Assembly (NCBI RefSeq): GCF_042731755.1
Contig: NZ_JBHWLR010000001.1
Location: forward strand, 1 to 64,000
Origin: Promicromonospora sp042731755
GTDB taxonomy: Bacteria; Actinomycetota; Actinomycetes; Actinomycetales; Cellulomonadaceae
Direction: 5' to 3'
Length of the DNA: 64,000 nt
Part shown: positions 1 through 7,889 of the stretch, in pieces
Position numbering within the stretch: position 1 is the first letter of the stretch
Layout: the number at the start of each line of letters is the position of its first letter
The notes under the pieces: generated by a model
What the model saw: the letters and a program-made list of their open reading frames with translations, nothing else
Told to the model about the DNA's origin: nothing
The model's database searches: none
Program-made: the position numbers and the translations under genes

Positions 1-40
1 GGGTTTTTTCGCTTTGGCGCCGTCAAAGGCGAGGAAACCC
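1..40. terminator. Imperfect hairpin, probable terminator
   Basis: The first 40 bases form a stem between GGGTTTTTTCGCTTTG and the complement of CAAAGGCGAGGAAACCC, with several G-U pairs and one bulge. It lies just beyond the 3' end of the minus-strand tusA-like gene and probably ends that transcript. The left edge of the window hides its full context. Confidence 0.5.
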
Positions 41-64
41 GGGCCTCAAAGGGAAGTTCACAAA

Positions 65-370
65 TCAGCCGAGGCGGACCGTGACGGCCCAGCCGTCCCA
101 GTCGTCGTCCTGGTCGGCCGGGTCCTGGGCCGTCGGGGCCTGGGCCCGGTGCTCCCGGGTTCCCACGTGCTCGTGGCCGCGCATCCGGCACCACGCGGGG
201 ACGTCGTGCTTGGCCGCCGGGTCGGTCGACAGGACGGTCAGCTCCGTGCCCGCGGGCAGGCCCTTCGCGGCCGCGGCGAGCCGGATCACGGGCAACGGGC
301 AGCGCAGCCCGCGGGCGTCCACCAACGTGTCAGACACACAGGTCACTCTAGTGACCTGTACGTCCGACAC
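65..370 (-). CDS. TusA-like sulfurtransferase
   Basis: Small SirA/TusA-fold protein of about 100 residues. The family signature is clear: a short strand, then DARGLRCPLPVIRL with the single conserved Cys of the CPxP motif that carries persulfide sulfur in TusA relatives. A C-terminal tail of about 25 polar residues extends beyond the usual 75-80 residue domain. It starts 12 bases after the stop of the cysteine-desulfurase-like gene on the same strand, so the two form a likely sulfur-relay operon. The start is uncertain. GTG at 370 is used here, but GTG at 337 gives a more usual N-terminus and lies directly after a 22-base palindrome. Neither has a good Shine-Dalgarno sequence. Biochemical role is inferred from family and context. 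Confidence 0.85.
   Translation of the reverse strand: MSDVQVTRVTCVSDTLVDARGLRCPLPVIRLAAAAKGLPAGTELTVLSTDPAAKHDVPAWCRMRGHEHVGTREHRAQAPTAQDPADQDDDWDGWAVTVRLG
338..359. promoter_or_regulatory. Perfect palindrome at the tusA-like start
   Basis: ACAGGTCACT-CT-AGTGACCTGT has two perfect 10-base arms around a 2-base centre. It sits between the desulfurase-like stop and the GTG at 337. It could be a repressor operator or, as RNA, a hairpin controlling translation of the tusA-like gene. No uridine tail follows, so a simple terminator is less likely. Confidence 0.6.
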
Positions 371-382
371 CGGCGACGTTTG

Positions 383-1555
383 TTAGAGGCCGCCGACGCC
401 CAGCATCTCCCGCACCCTCGACACCGCGCCCGGGAGCACCGCGCAGAAGCGGTCGACCTCGTCGGCCGTGGTGGACCGGTCCAGGGCGATCCGCACGTTG
501 CCGTGCGTGAGCACGCCCATCGCCGCCAGCACGTGCGACGGCTCCAGCGTGCTCGCGGTGCACGCCGAGCCCGAGCCGACGGCGAACCCGAGCCGGTCCA
601 GCTCCGTCACGAGCGCCTCGCCGTCCACGTAGAGGAACGAGAACGTGGCCACGTGGGGGAGCCGGTCGTCCGGGTCGCCCACCACCTCGACGTCGGGGAT
701 GCGGGACACCTCGGCCCGCACCCGCTCCACCAGTGCCCGACGACGGGCCTCCTGCGCCACGCGGTCGGACTCGACCGCCTGCAGCGCCACCGCGGCGGCG
801 AACGCGAGCGGCACGCTCACGCCGCCCGGGGCCCACGGGTCCTCGTCCTCGGGCCCGACGAGCGTGGTGCGCACCCGCTGCCGGACGGCGAGGACGCCGA
901 CGCCGGCGGGTCCGCCCCAGTCGGCCGGGTCGGCGGCGAGGAGGTCCCAGGTGTCGGGCACCGCCACGTGGCCGACGCTCGCGCCCGCGTCGACCAGCAG
1001 CGGGACGCCGGCCGTGCGGGCGGCGTCGTGCACGGCCTCGACGGGCTGGACCGTGCCCACCTCGCCGTTCGCGTGCTGGAGCGCGGCCAGGGCGACGCCG
1101 GGCGCCCGGACCGCGGCGACCATGGCGTCGACGTCGACCCGCCCGAGCCGATCGACGGGCACGGGGCCCGCCGGCAAGCCCGCGGGTTCGGCTCCCCGGG
1201 AGGCCAGGCTCGCCGCGTGCAGCACGGCGGCCCGTTCGACGGCGCTGACGACGACCGTGGAGCCGGCGCGCCGTCGGGCGGCGGCCGCCGACGCGACCGC
1301 GGTGTGGAGTGAGGCCGTGTGGCTCGGCGTGAACCGGACCTCCTGGGTGCGCGCGCCGAGCACGGCGGCGATCGCCTCGCGGGCGCCGTCGAGCAGCCGG
1401 GCCGCGCGGCGGCCCTCGGCGTGCAGCCGGCGCGGGTCGGCCCAGCCGTCGGCGAGGGCCTGCTCGAAGGCCTGCCGGGCGAGCGGGTGCCACGGGGCGC
1501 GTCCGCCGTTGTCGAGGTGGACCCGCTCGGGGATACCTGGGGTGGCGTGGCTCAC
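383..1555 (-). CDS. Cysteine desulfurase-like protein (class V fold) lacking all lysines
   Basis: 390-residue homologue of NifS/IscS-type cysteine desulfurases. Recognisable pieces are HLDNGGRAPWHP near the N-terminus, HANGEVGTVQP (161-171), VDAG (188-191), GGPAGVG (214-220) and SGSACTASTLEPSHVL around the mobile Cys332. The segment that normally reads SGHK and holds the PLP lysine reads DPAD (209-212) here, and I find no lysine anywhere in the protein. The usual E-H pair before the cofactor is E-R (107-108). A normal PLP Schiff base is therefore impossible as read. The GTG start at 1555 is chosen for the preceding AGGAGGACGT and because homologues begin near HLDN; a longer frame upstream is unsupported. 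It is followed by a tusA-like gene. It may be a degenerate partner or scaffold, or use another chemistry; function unknown. Confidence 0.8.
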   Translation of the reverse strand: MSHATPGIPERVHLDNGGRAPWHPLARQAFEQALADGWADPRRLHAEGRRAARLLDGAREAIAAVLGARTQEVRFTPSHTASLHTAVASAAAARRRAGSTVVVSAVERAAVLHAASLASRGAEPAGLPAGPVPVDRLGRVDVDAMVAAVRAPGVALAALQHANGEVGTVQPVEAVHDAARTAGVPLLVDAGASVGHVAVPDTWDLLAADPADWGGPAGVGVLAVRQRVRTTLVGPEDEDPWAPGGVSVPLAFAAAVALQAVESDRVAQEARRRALVERVRAEVSRIPDVEVVGDPDDRLPHVATFSFLYVDGEALVTELDRLGFAVGSGSACTASTLEPSHVLAAMGVLTHGNVRIALDRSTTADEVDRFCAVLPGAVSRVREMLGVGGL

Positions 1556-1921
1556 ACGTCCTCCTGCTGCTGTGACCTGGCTCGTCCGGCCGCTCGTCCG
1601 GCGGCTCACCAGGGGCCCGGTCGGGGCCTGATCTCGGCTTGTGACGGCGGCCTGCGGCGTGCCGCCGCCGTCGTCCACCTGATCCTCGCACCCCCGCCCG
1701 CCGGTCCGTCGCGGCGATCGTTCTGACACGACTTGGGTGGGTGTCCTGAACAGCGTCGATGTGTGCCCGAGGTGCGGAGTGCGTCACGCTCCCGTGAGGG
1801 CCTTCCGGGCATCATCAGGCCCCGGAGCGCGCTAGGCTGCATCCCATCGAGGACGAAGGTTCTGCGTGGAGCTCGGGAGGAAACCGGTGCGACGCGCCGG
1901 ACGAGACGTGAAAGGCCTCCC
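1556..1921. other. Divergent intergenic region upstream of ctaC
   Basis: No gene is supported here. It separates the minus-strand desulfurase-like gene from ctaC and should hold both promoters. Visible items are a TAGGCT hexamer at 1833-1838, likely the -10 of ctaC, and an inverted GGGCCT/AGGCCC pair just before it. Reading frames through this stretch look like shadows. Confidence 0.5.
1833..1838 (+). promoter_or_regulatory. Probable -10 element of ctaC
   Basis: TAGGCT matches the TA(G/C)NNT pattern seen before many genes in this window. A start of transcription near 1845 would give ctaC a leader of about 75 bases. No convincing -35 is seen. Confidence 0.4.
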
Positions 1922-2845
1922 TTGCACTCGAAGCCACCTACCCGCACCCGGCGGGCCATCCTGCGTGCGTCGGCTCTTGCCGCCGCAGTCGCAGTGCTGG
2001 CCTCCGGCTGCGCAAGTGAATCCGTCCAGCGCGGATACCTGCCCGGCTACAGCGACGGGGAGGTGACTAACCAGACCGAGCGCATCACCGACCTGTGGGT
2101 GGGCTCGTGGATCGCTGCTCTCGCCGTGGGCATCGTGACCTGGGGCCTGATGCTGTGGTGCATCGCGGCCTACCGGAAGCGCAAGGACGACCACCAGCTC
2201 CCGGTGCAGACGCGCTACCACCTGCCGCTCGAGCTCATGTACACGGCCGTGCCGATCATCATGGTGCTCGTGCTGTTCTGGTACACCGACCGCGACGTGA
2301 CGGCCATCAAGACCGTCGACGGCACCGCGACCGAGCACATCCAGGTCATCGGCAAGCAGTGGAGCTGGGACTTCAACTACCTCGACGCCGACGTGTACGA
2401 CTACGGCGAGCACGAGGCGGACCCCGGCAGCGTCACGGCCGAGGACGAGCTCGACGGCGCCGTCGGCACCTCGACGTCCTTCCCGACGCTCTACCTGCCG
2501 GTGAACGAGACGGTCGAGTTCACGCTCGACTCGCGTGACGTCATCCACTCGTTCTGGATCCCCGCGTTCCTGTACAAGCAGGACATGATCCCGAACCGGA
2601 CCAACACGTTCCAGGTCACGCCGACCCGTGAGGGCACGTATGCCGGCAAGTGCGCCGAGCTCTGCGGCGAGTTCCACTCCGGCATGCTCTTCAACGTGAA
2701 GGTCGTGTCCGCCGAGGAGTACGACGCCCACATGGCGGAGCTCGAGGCGAAGGGTCAGACCGGCTCGCTCGGCATGGACCTCGCCCGCACCGCCGGCCCG
2801 GTCGACAACCCGGCGGCAACTGAGGAAGAGGAGGCTGGGCACTGA
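1922..2845 (+). CDS. ctaC: Cytochrome c oxidase subunit II (aa3 type), lipoprotein
   Basis: Carries the CuA centre that receives electrons from the diheme QcrC in the actinobacterial bcc-aa3 supercomplex. The CuA site is visible as the distal His in HSFWIP and the C-terminal CAELCGEFHSGM set of Cys, Glu, His and Met ligands. Two transmembrane helices follow the N-terminus (starting near WVGSWIAALA and ELMYTAVPII). The TTG at 1922 is chosen because it gives a compact lipoprotein signal peptide ending in LASGC, with GAAAGG 6 bases upstream; the open frame extends further up but the added sequence looks non-coding. The stop overlaps the ctaD start by one base, so translation is coupled. Start confidence is moderate, family assignment is high. 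Confidence 0.93.
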   Translation: MHSKPPTRTRRAILRASALAAAVAVLASGCASESVQRGYLPGYSDGEVTNQTERITDLWVGSWIAALAVGIVTWGLMLWCIAAYRKRKDDHQLPVQTRYHLPLELMYTAVPIIMVLVLFWYTDRDVTAIKTVDGTATEHIQVIGKQWSWDFNYLDADVYDYGEHEADPGSVTAEDELDGAVGTSTSFPTLYLPVNETVEFTLDSRDVIHSFWIPAFLYKQDMIPNRTNTFQVTPTREGTYAGKCAELCGEFHSGMLFNVKVVSAEEYDAHMAELEAKGQTGSLGMDLARTAGPVDNPAATEEEEAGH

Positions 2846-4659
2846 TGGCCGCAGCGACCACGACCGAGCTGATCCCGGGCCTGGCGCCCGGGAGGCAGAC
2901 GCTCGGCCGGACCGTCATCAAGTGGATCACGTCCACTGACCACAAGACGATCGGGTACCTCTACCTGATCACGTCGTTCATCTTCTTCTGCATCGGCGGC
3001 CTGATGGCCCTGCTGATCCGGGCCGAGCTCTTCGAGCCGGGCATCCAGCTCGTGCAGAGCAAGGAGCAGTACAACCAGCTCTTCACGATGCACGGCACCG
3101 TGATGCTGCTGCTGTTCGCGACCCCGCTGTTCGCGGGCTTCGCGAACGTGATCATGCCGCTCCAGATCGGCGCGCCCGACGTCGCGTTCCCGCGTCTGAA
3201 CATGTTCGCCTACTGGCTGTTCCTGTTCGGTGGCCTCATCACCACCGCCGGGTTCCTCACGCCGCAGGGCGCCGCCTCGTTCGGCTGGTTCGCGTACGCG
3301 CCGCTGTCGACCACGACCTACAGTCCAGGGTTGGGTGGAGACCTCTGGGTCTTCGGCCTGGCGCTGGCCGGTTTCGGCACGATCCTCGGTGCGGTCAACT
3401 TCATCACCACGATCATCACGATGCGCGCGCCGGGCATGACCATGTTCCGGATGCCGATCTTCACCTGGAACACGCTGGTCACCAGCCTCCTGGTGCTGAT
3501 GGCGTTCCCGCCCCTGGCCGCGGCCCTGTTCGCGCTGGGTGCCGACCGCCGTCTCGACGCGCAGATCTTCAACCCGGAGAACGGTGGCGCCATCCTCTGG
3601 CAGCACCTCTTCTGGTTCTTCGGGCACCCCGAGGTGTACATCATCGCGCTGCCGTTCTTCGGCATCGTGTCCGAGATCTTCCCGGTCTTCAGCCGCAAGC
3701 CGATCTTCGGCTACACGGGTCTCGTCTACGCGACCATCGCCATCGCCGCGCTGTCGGTGACGGTGTGGGCCCACCACATGTACGTGACCGGCGCCGTCAT
3801 GCTGCCGTTCTTCGCGTTCATGACGATGCTCATCGCGGTGCCGACAGGCGTGAAGTTCTTCAACTGGATCGGCACGCTCTGGCGAGGAAAACTCACGTTC
3901 GAGACACCGATGCTCTGGTCCATCGGCTTCCTCGTGACCTTCCTCTTCGGTGGCCTGACCGGCATCATCCTGTCGAGCCCGGCGCTGGACTTCCAGCTCT
4001 CCGACTCGTACTTCGTGGTCGCGCACTTCCACTACGTGGTCTTCGGCACCGTCGTGTTCGCGATGTTCGCCGGCTTCTACTTCTGGTGGCCCAAGATGAC
4101 CGGCCGCATGCTGTCGGAGCGGCTGGGCAAGGTGCACTTCTGGATGCTCTTCGTCGGCTTCCACACCACGTTCCTCATCCAGCACTGGCTGGGTGTGGAG
4201 GGCATGCCGCGCCGCTACGCGGACTACATGCCGCAGGAGGGCTTCACCTGGGAGAACCAGGTGTCCACGATCGGCGCGTTCATCCTCGCCGCGTCGACCC
4301 TGCCGTTCTTCTGGAACGTCTACATCACCTGGCGCAAGGCGCCCAAGGTCACGGTCGACGACCCGTGGGGCTACGGCCGCTCCCTGGAGTGGGCCACGTC
4401 CTGCCCGCCGCCGCGGCACAACTTCGCCTCGCTCCCGCGCATCCGCTCGGAGTCGCCGGCGTTCGACCTGCACCACCCCGAGGTCGTCGCGATGGAGCAC
4501 CCGGAGTACAACCGCGGTGTGCTCGACAACATCTATGGCGAGGCGGACCGGCGCGGTCAGGACAAGCAGGCCCAGCAGCGCGCCGCGCACGGCGGTGGCG
4601 ACTCGGGTCAGAGCAGCACGACCATCGTTGACCAGCCGGACGAGGGGACCAGCAAGTGA
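2845..4659 (+). CDS. ctaD: Cytochrome c oxidase subunit I (aa3 type)
   Basis: 604-residue catalytic subunit with about twelve membrane helices that reduces oxygen at the heme a3-CuB site and pumps protons. Family marks include STDHKTIG near the N-terminus, WFFGHPEVYI (the His-Tyr cross-link and a CuB ligand), AHHMYVTG (two CuB His) and VAHFHYVVFGT (heme a3 and a ligands). Length is typical of actinobacterial CtaD. Its ATG overlaps the ctaC stop (TGATG) and its own stop overlaps ctaF by four bases, giving a tight ctaC-ctaD-ctaF operon. The polar C-terminal tail of about 60 residues is common in this group. Confidence 0.98.
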   Translation: MAAATTTELIPGLAPGRQTLGRTVIKWITSTDHKTIGYLYLITSFIFFCIGGLMALLIRAELFEPGIQLVQSKEQYNQLFTMHGTVMLLLFATPLFAGFANVIMPLQIGAPDVAFPRLNMFAYWLFLFGGLITTAGFLTPQGAASFGWFAYAPLSTTTYSPGLGGDLWVFGLALAGFGTILGAVNFITTIITMRAPGMTMFRMPIFTWNTLVTSLLVLMAFPPLAAALFALGADRRLDAQIFNPENGGAILWQHLFWFFGHPEVYIIALPFFGIVSEIFPVFSRKPIFGYTGLVYATIAIAALSVTVWAHHMYVTGAVMLPFFAFMTMLIAVPTGVKFFNWIGTLWRGKLTFETPMLWSIGFLVTFLFGGLTGIILSSPALDFQLSDSYFVVAHFHYVVFGTVVFAMFAGFYFWWPKMTGRMLSERLGKVHFWMLFVGFHTTFLIQHWLGVEGMPRRYADYMPQEGFTWENQVSTIGAFILAASTLPFFWNVYITWRKAPKVTVDDPWGYGRSLEWATSCPPPRHNFASLPRIRSESPAFDLHHPEVVAMEHPEYNRGVLDNIYGEADRRGQDKQAQQRAAHGGGDSGQSSTTIVDQPDEGTSK

Positions 4660-5057
4660 AGATCGAGAGCCGGCTGTTCCTCTGGGGCACGCCCTTCTTC
4701 GTCCTGGCCGGGGTCGTCTACGGCTTCATGACGGACTGGCAGGAGCCGGTCGGCTTCCTGGGCATGCCGCTGGTCGGCGCCCTGGTGGCGATGATCGGCG
4801 CGTACCTGACGCTGACGGCCCGGCGCATCGACGCCCGGCCCGAGGACGACCCGAACGGCAACATCGAGGACGCCGCCGGCGACCAGGGCGTGTACGCGCC
4901 CTGGAGCTGGTGGCCGCTCGCGATCGCGGGCTCCGCCGCGATCTGCTTCCTCGGCCTGGCCGTGGGCTGGTGGGTGCTCTACATCGGCTTCTGCGTGGCG
5001 ATCATCGCCCTCGTGGGCTGGGTCTTCGAGTACTCGCGGGGCATCCACTCGCACTGA
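4656..5057 (+). CDS. ctaF: Cytochrome c oxidase subunit IV, actinobacterial
   Basis: 133-residue membrane protein with helices in two pairs: about residues 8-25 and 35-52, then 85-102 and 106-122. The N-terminal MKIESRLFLWGTPFF and the GxYLTLTARR turn are typical of the small actinobacterial subunit IV of the aa3 oxidase. It has no redox centre and is thought to stabilise the complex. It overlaps ctaD by four bases and is the last gene before a clear terminator, so the operon is ctaCDF, with ctaE placed elsewhere beside qcrCAB. Confidence 0.93.
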   Translation: MKIESRLFLWGTPFFVLAGVVYGFMTDWQEPVGFLGMPLVGALVAMIGAYLTLTARRIDARPEDDPNGNIEDAAGDQGVYAPWSWWPLAIAGSAAICFLGLAVGWWVLYIGFCVAIIALVGWVFEYSRGIHSH

Positions 5058-5079
5058 GAACTTCCGCTTCAACGACCGA

Positions 5080-5138
5080 CCCGGCGTCGGAACGTGCCCT
5101 CACCCGAGGGCAGGTTCGGATGCCGGGTTTGTTCGTTT
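5080..5138 (+). terminator. Intrinsic terminator of ctaCDF
   Basis: A long imperfect hairpin with outer CCCGGC/GCCGGG and inner TGCCCTC/GAGGGCA stems, three mismatches between them, and an ACCC loop. It is followed at once by TTTGTTCGTTT. It lies 22 bases after the ctaF stop. Confidence 0.75.
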
Positions 5139-5262
5139 CACCCGCTAATTCACCCGCAGATGACGAGGTGCCGGCCGCCGACCGTGGTGAGATCGAACGT
5201 TCGCTGGCCGGTTCCCCGACGCAACCTGTGCGTCCCCCGGAAAGCGCGCAGGAAGGTCAACA

Positions 5263-6114
5263 GTGCGTTACTCCAAGACGGTGGTGCTGGCGACGGCGGG
5301 CGTGCTCGCGGTCGGTCTCGGCGGCTGCGCGGCGAGCTCGAACGGCTCCGCTGACGAGGCAGCTCCCACCGGGTCGGCGCAGGCCCAGGTCGAGCTGACC
5401 CAGGCCTCGTTCGTCGAGGAGCTCACCGCGGCGCAGACCGAGGCGGGCACCGTCCACATGTCGATGGGCTACTCGGGTGCGGGAGCGGAGGAGGCCGGAC
5501 TGGCCGGTGCCCCCCTCGAGGCCGACATCGTCCTGTCCGACCCGAAGAACCCGGCGATGGCGATGACGACGGACATCGAGGGCGAGACCGCCGACATGGT
5601 CCTCTTCGACGGCGACTTCTACATGAACATGGGCGAGACGACGTCCGGCAAGTACCTGAGCCTGACCGAGGCGGGCGAGTCCGACAACCCGATGGGCATG
5701 CTCTTCAAGGGCATCGGTGACGTCATGCGGAGCAGCCTTGAGGACATGGACCCGGCCGCACAGCTCGAGGGCATGGAGGGGGCCATCACGTCGTTCGAGA
5801 AGACCGGCACGGAGGCCGTCGACGGTGTGGAGACGGACGTCTACACGCTGCTCGTGGACCCGGCCAAGATGACCGGCCCTCAGGTGGAGGGCATGCCCGA
5901 GGACGTGCTGGCACAGATGGGCGAGATGGAGATCGTCTACAACGTGGACGAGGACAACCTGGCGCGTGCGCTGGTCATGACGATGGACGTCGAGGGCAAG
6001 CCGCTGGTGGCCAGCGGCACCTTCTCCGGCTGGGGCGAGCCCGTCGACGTGGCCGCACCGACCGGCGACCAGCTCGTCACCATGGACGAGCTGACCGAGG
6101 GCATGCTCGGCTGA
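5263..6114 (+). CDS. Secreted lipoprotein, LppX/LprAFG-like
   Basis: 283 residues with a lipoprotein signal: MRYSKT, a hydrophobic stretch and the lipobox LGGC near residue 21, then a Ser/Ala-rich linker. The rest is a beta-rich domain with alternating strands such as VHMSMGYSG, ADMVLFDGDFYMNMG and DVYTLLVDP, matching the fold described for LppX/LprG-type lipoproteins, which bind lipids in a hydrophobic cavity. GTG at 5263 is chosen for AGGAAGG six bases upstream. It is a single-gene unit between the ctaCDF terminator and a strong bidirectional terminator shared with trpD. The ligand is unknown. Confidence 0.75.
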   Translation: MRYSKTVVLATAGVLAVGLGGCAASSNGSADEAAPTGSAQAQVELTQASFVEELTAAQTEAGTVHMSMGYSGAGAEEAGLAGAPLEADIVLSDPKNPAMAMTTDIEGETADMVLFDGDFYMNMGETTSGKYLSLTEAGESDNPMGMLFKGIGDVMRSSLEDMDPAAQLEGMEGAITSFEKTGTEAVDGVETDVYTLLVDPAKMTGPQVEGMPEDVLAQMGEMEIVYNVDEDNLARALVMTMDVEGKPLVASGTFSGWGEPVDVAAPTGDQLVTMDELTEGMLG

Positions 6115-6118
6115 CGAT

Positions 6119-6154
6119 CGGTGTACCCGTGCGGCGTGCCGCACGGGTACACCG
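6119..6154. terminator. Bidirectional terminator, lipoprotein gene / trpD
   Basis: Perfect inverted repeat with 17-base arms (CGGTGTACCCGTGCGGC and its complement) separated by GT, lying 5 bases after the lipoprotein stop and about 50 bases beyond the trpD stop. Its position between converging genes supports termination from both sides. Confidence 0.85.
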
Positions 6155-6201
6155 CGCTTGCCCAGCGGTTGGCCGCTTGCCCAGCGGCCGGCCGCTCTTG
6201 T

Positions 6202-7251
6202 CTATCGGCTGGCGGCGATCCAGCGGTCCAGGGTGGCCTGCGCCGCCCCGGAGTCCACGGCCTGGGCCGCGAGGTCGATGCCGGCGGTGAGGCGCTCCAC
6301 GAGCGTCCCGGAGCCCGTACCGGGCAGCGTGCCGTCGGCGACGAGGCCCGAGGCCGCGTTGAGCAGCACGGTCTCGCGGACCGGGCCCGCCTCGCCCGCC
6401 AGCACCGCCCGGGCGACGCCCGCGTTGTAGGCCGCGTCGTGGCCGCGCAGGTCCTCGACCTTGATGCGCGTCAGCCCGAGGTCGTCGACGGGGTCGATGC
6501 GGTGCTCGGTGACCGTACCCCCGGACACCTCCCACACGGTGGCGCCCGCCGTCGCGGCGAGCTCGTCCAGCCCCTCGTCCCCGCGGAAGACCAGCGCGGA
6601 CTTGCCCCGCTCGGCGAAGACGCCCGCCATCAGCGGCGCCATCCGCGCGTCGGCGCAGCCGACGGCGGCCGCGCGCGGCTGGGCCGGGTTGGTGAGCGGG
6701 CCCAGGAAGTTGAAGGCCGTGGGCACGCCCAGCTCCTTGCGGGTCACGCCCGCGTGGCGCATGGACGGGTGGAACGCCGCGGCGAAGCAGAAGGTGATGC
6801 CCGCCTCGCGCGCGATCTGCGCGACCCGCTCCGGCGGGTGGTCCAGGCGGATGCCGAGCTCCTCCAGCACGTCCGCGCTGCCCGACGACGACGACGCCGC
6901 CCGGTTGCCGTGCTTCACGACCCGCAGGCCGGCGCCCGCGATGACGACGGAGGCCATCGTGGAGATGTTCACGGTGTGCGCACGGTCGCCGCCGGTACCG
7001 ACGATGTCCACCGACGGCCCGGGCACGTCGATGCGCACCGCGTGCTCGACCATGGACTCGGTCAGGCCCGCGAGCTCCTCGACGGTCTCGCCCTTGGCGC
7101 GCAGCGCCACGAGGAAACCGGCGAGCTGGACGGGCGAGACCTCACCGGTCATCACCCGGTCCATGGCCCAGCGGGCCTCCTGCTGGCTCAGGTCGGTGCC
7201 GGTCATCAGCCCGGCGAGCAGGCCGGACCACGTGGGTGCCTCGAGGTTCAC
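6202..7251 (-). CDS. trpD: Anthranilate phosphoribosyltransferase
   Basis: 349-residue enzyme of tryptophan synthesis that joins anthranilate to PRPP. Family motifs are the glycine-rich VGTGGDRAHTVNIST for the PRPP phosphate, KHGNRAASSSSGSADVLEELG, and FLGPLTNPA. Magnesium-binding acidic residues appear as GDEGLDE. Length is normal. GTG at 7251 is chosen because it overlaps the stop of the upstream receiver-domain gene (GTGA) and because homologues begin just here; the upstream continuation of this frame is out of phase with the receiver gene. No other trp gene is nearby, as in M. tuberculosis where trpD also sits beside ctaE. Confidence 0.96.
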   Translation of the reverse strand: MNLEAPTWSGLLAGLMTGTDLSQQEARWAMDRVMTGEVSPVQLAGFLVALRAKGETVEELAGLTESMVEHAVRIDVPGPSVDIVGTGGDRAHTVNISTMASVVIAGAGLRVVKHGNRAASSSSGSADVLEELGIRLDHPPERVAQIAREAGITFCFAAAFHPSMRHAGVTRKELGVPTAFNFLGPLTNPAQPRAAAVGCADARMAPLMAGVFAERGKSALVFRGDEGLDELAATAGATVWEVSGGTVTEHRIDPVDDLGLTRIKVEDLRGHDAAYNAGVARAVLAGEAGPVRETVLLNAASGLVADGTLPGTGSGTLVERLTAGIDLAAQAVDSGAAQATLDRWIAASR

Positions 7252-7709
7252 GCGGTACCCGCCGGCGAGGGGGCGAGCAGGCGCGCGACGGCCTCCTGGA
7301 CCTTGATGGCGTCGAGCGGACGCGCCACCACGCCGTCGGCCAGCGACCAGGTCGCGAGCCACGCGTCCGCCGGGCGGCCCGTGAGGACCAGCACCGGGGG
7401 GCACTCGTAGATCTCGTTCTTGAGCTGGCGGCACAGCCCCATGCCGCCGGCCTGGTCGGCCTCTCCGTCGAGGACGAGCAGGTCCCACGTCTCGTTGTCG
7501 GCCTTGTCCACCACGGCGGCCGCGGTGGCGGCCTCGGCCCACACGATGTCGGGCTCGCCCGCGTGCAGGCGCGGGCCCACGGCGAGGCGTACCTGCTCGC
7601 GCACCGTGCGGTCGTCGCTGTACAGGAGGACTCGCGGGCTCGACGTCGCGCTGGGGGAGGGCGTACCGCTCGTGCCTGCGCTGGTCACATCCGTCGTCAT
7701 GCCGGTCAT
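7248..7709 (-). CDS. Stand-alone response-regulator receiver-like protein
   Basis: About 153 residues. After a Thr/Ser-rich start comes a receiver-like fold: VLLYSDD with the acidic pair, LLVLDGEAD with the likely phospho-acceptor Asp, then VLVLTGR. The lysine usually present in the final KPxD segment is Arg (VARPLDA), so phosphate signalling may be altered or lost. There is no DNA-binding domain. It overlaps trpD by four bases, so the two are coupled. ATG at 7709 has CACGAT six bases upstream and no Shine-Dalgarno; a second ATG at 7700 is possible. Partner and function are unknown. Confidence 0.8.
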   Translation of the reverse strand: MTGMTTDVTSAGTSGTPSPSATSSPRVLLYSDDRTVREQVRLAVGPRLHAGEPDIVWAEAATAAAVVDKADNETWDLLVLDGEADQAGGMGLCRQLKNEIYECPPVLVLTGRPADAWLATWSLADGVVARPLDAIKVQEAVARLLAPSPAGTA

Positions 7710-7859
7710 GCGTCGATCGTGGCACAGACCCCGCCCTGGCGGCAGATTTGTCCGCTCCCTTTTCATGGCACTCTGTTCAATCGCGTCAGCAAGAGACGGC
7801 CCACGTAGGACGTTGAAAGGACTTTGTGAGATTCGACGCGAGCGTCTGTGACGGTTCGG

Positions 7860-7889
7860 CGTTCGGGACACCCGAACGTCGGCCATAAT
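7860..7889 (+). promoter_or_regulatory. ctaE promoter region with inverted repeat
   Basis: CGTTCGGG-ACA-CCCGAACG (7860-7878) is a perfect 8-base-arm repeat sitting where a -35 box would be. CATAAT at 7884-7889 is a good -10. It overlaps the first ATG and ends seven bases before a GTG at 7897, which fits a leaderless transcript starting at that GTG. The inverted repeat is a candidate binding site for a regulator of ctaE-qcrCAB. Confidence 0.55.

Noticed and set aside
14..1312. 432-codon open frame on the plus strand
   Set aside because: It is antisense to the tusA- and desulfurase-like genes, Arg/Gly/His-rich, and has no recognisable domain; typical shadow in GC-rich DNA.
2755..4590. 611-codon minus-strand frame opposite ctaD
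   Set aside because: Composition (Glu/Arg/His-rich) follows the complement of ctaD codons; ctaD is unambiguous.
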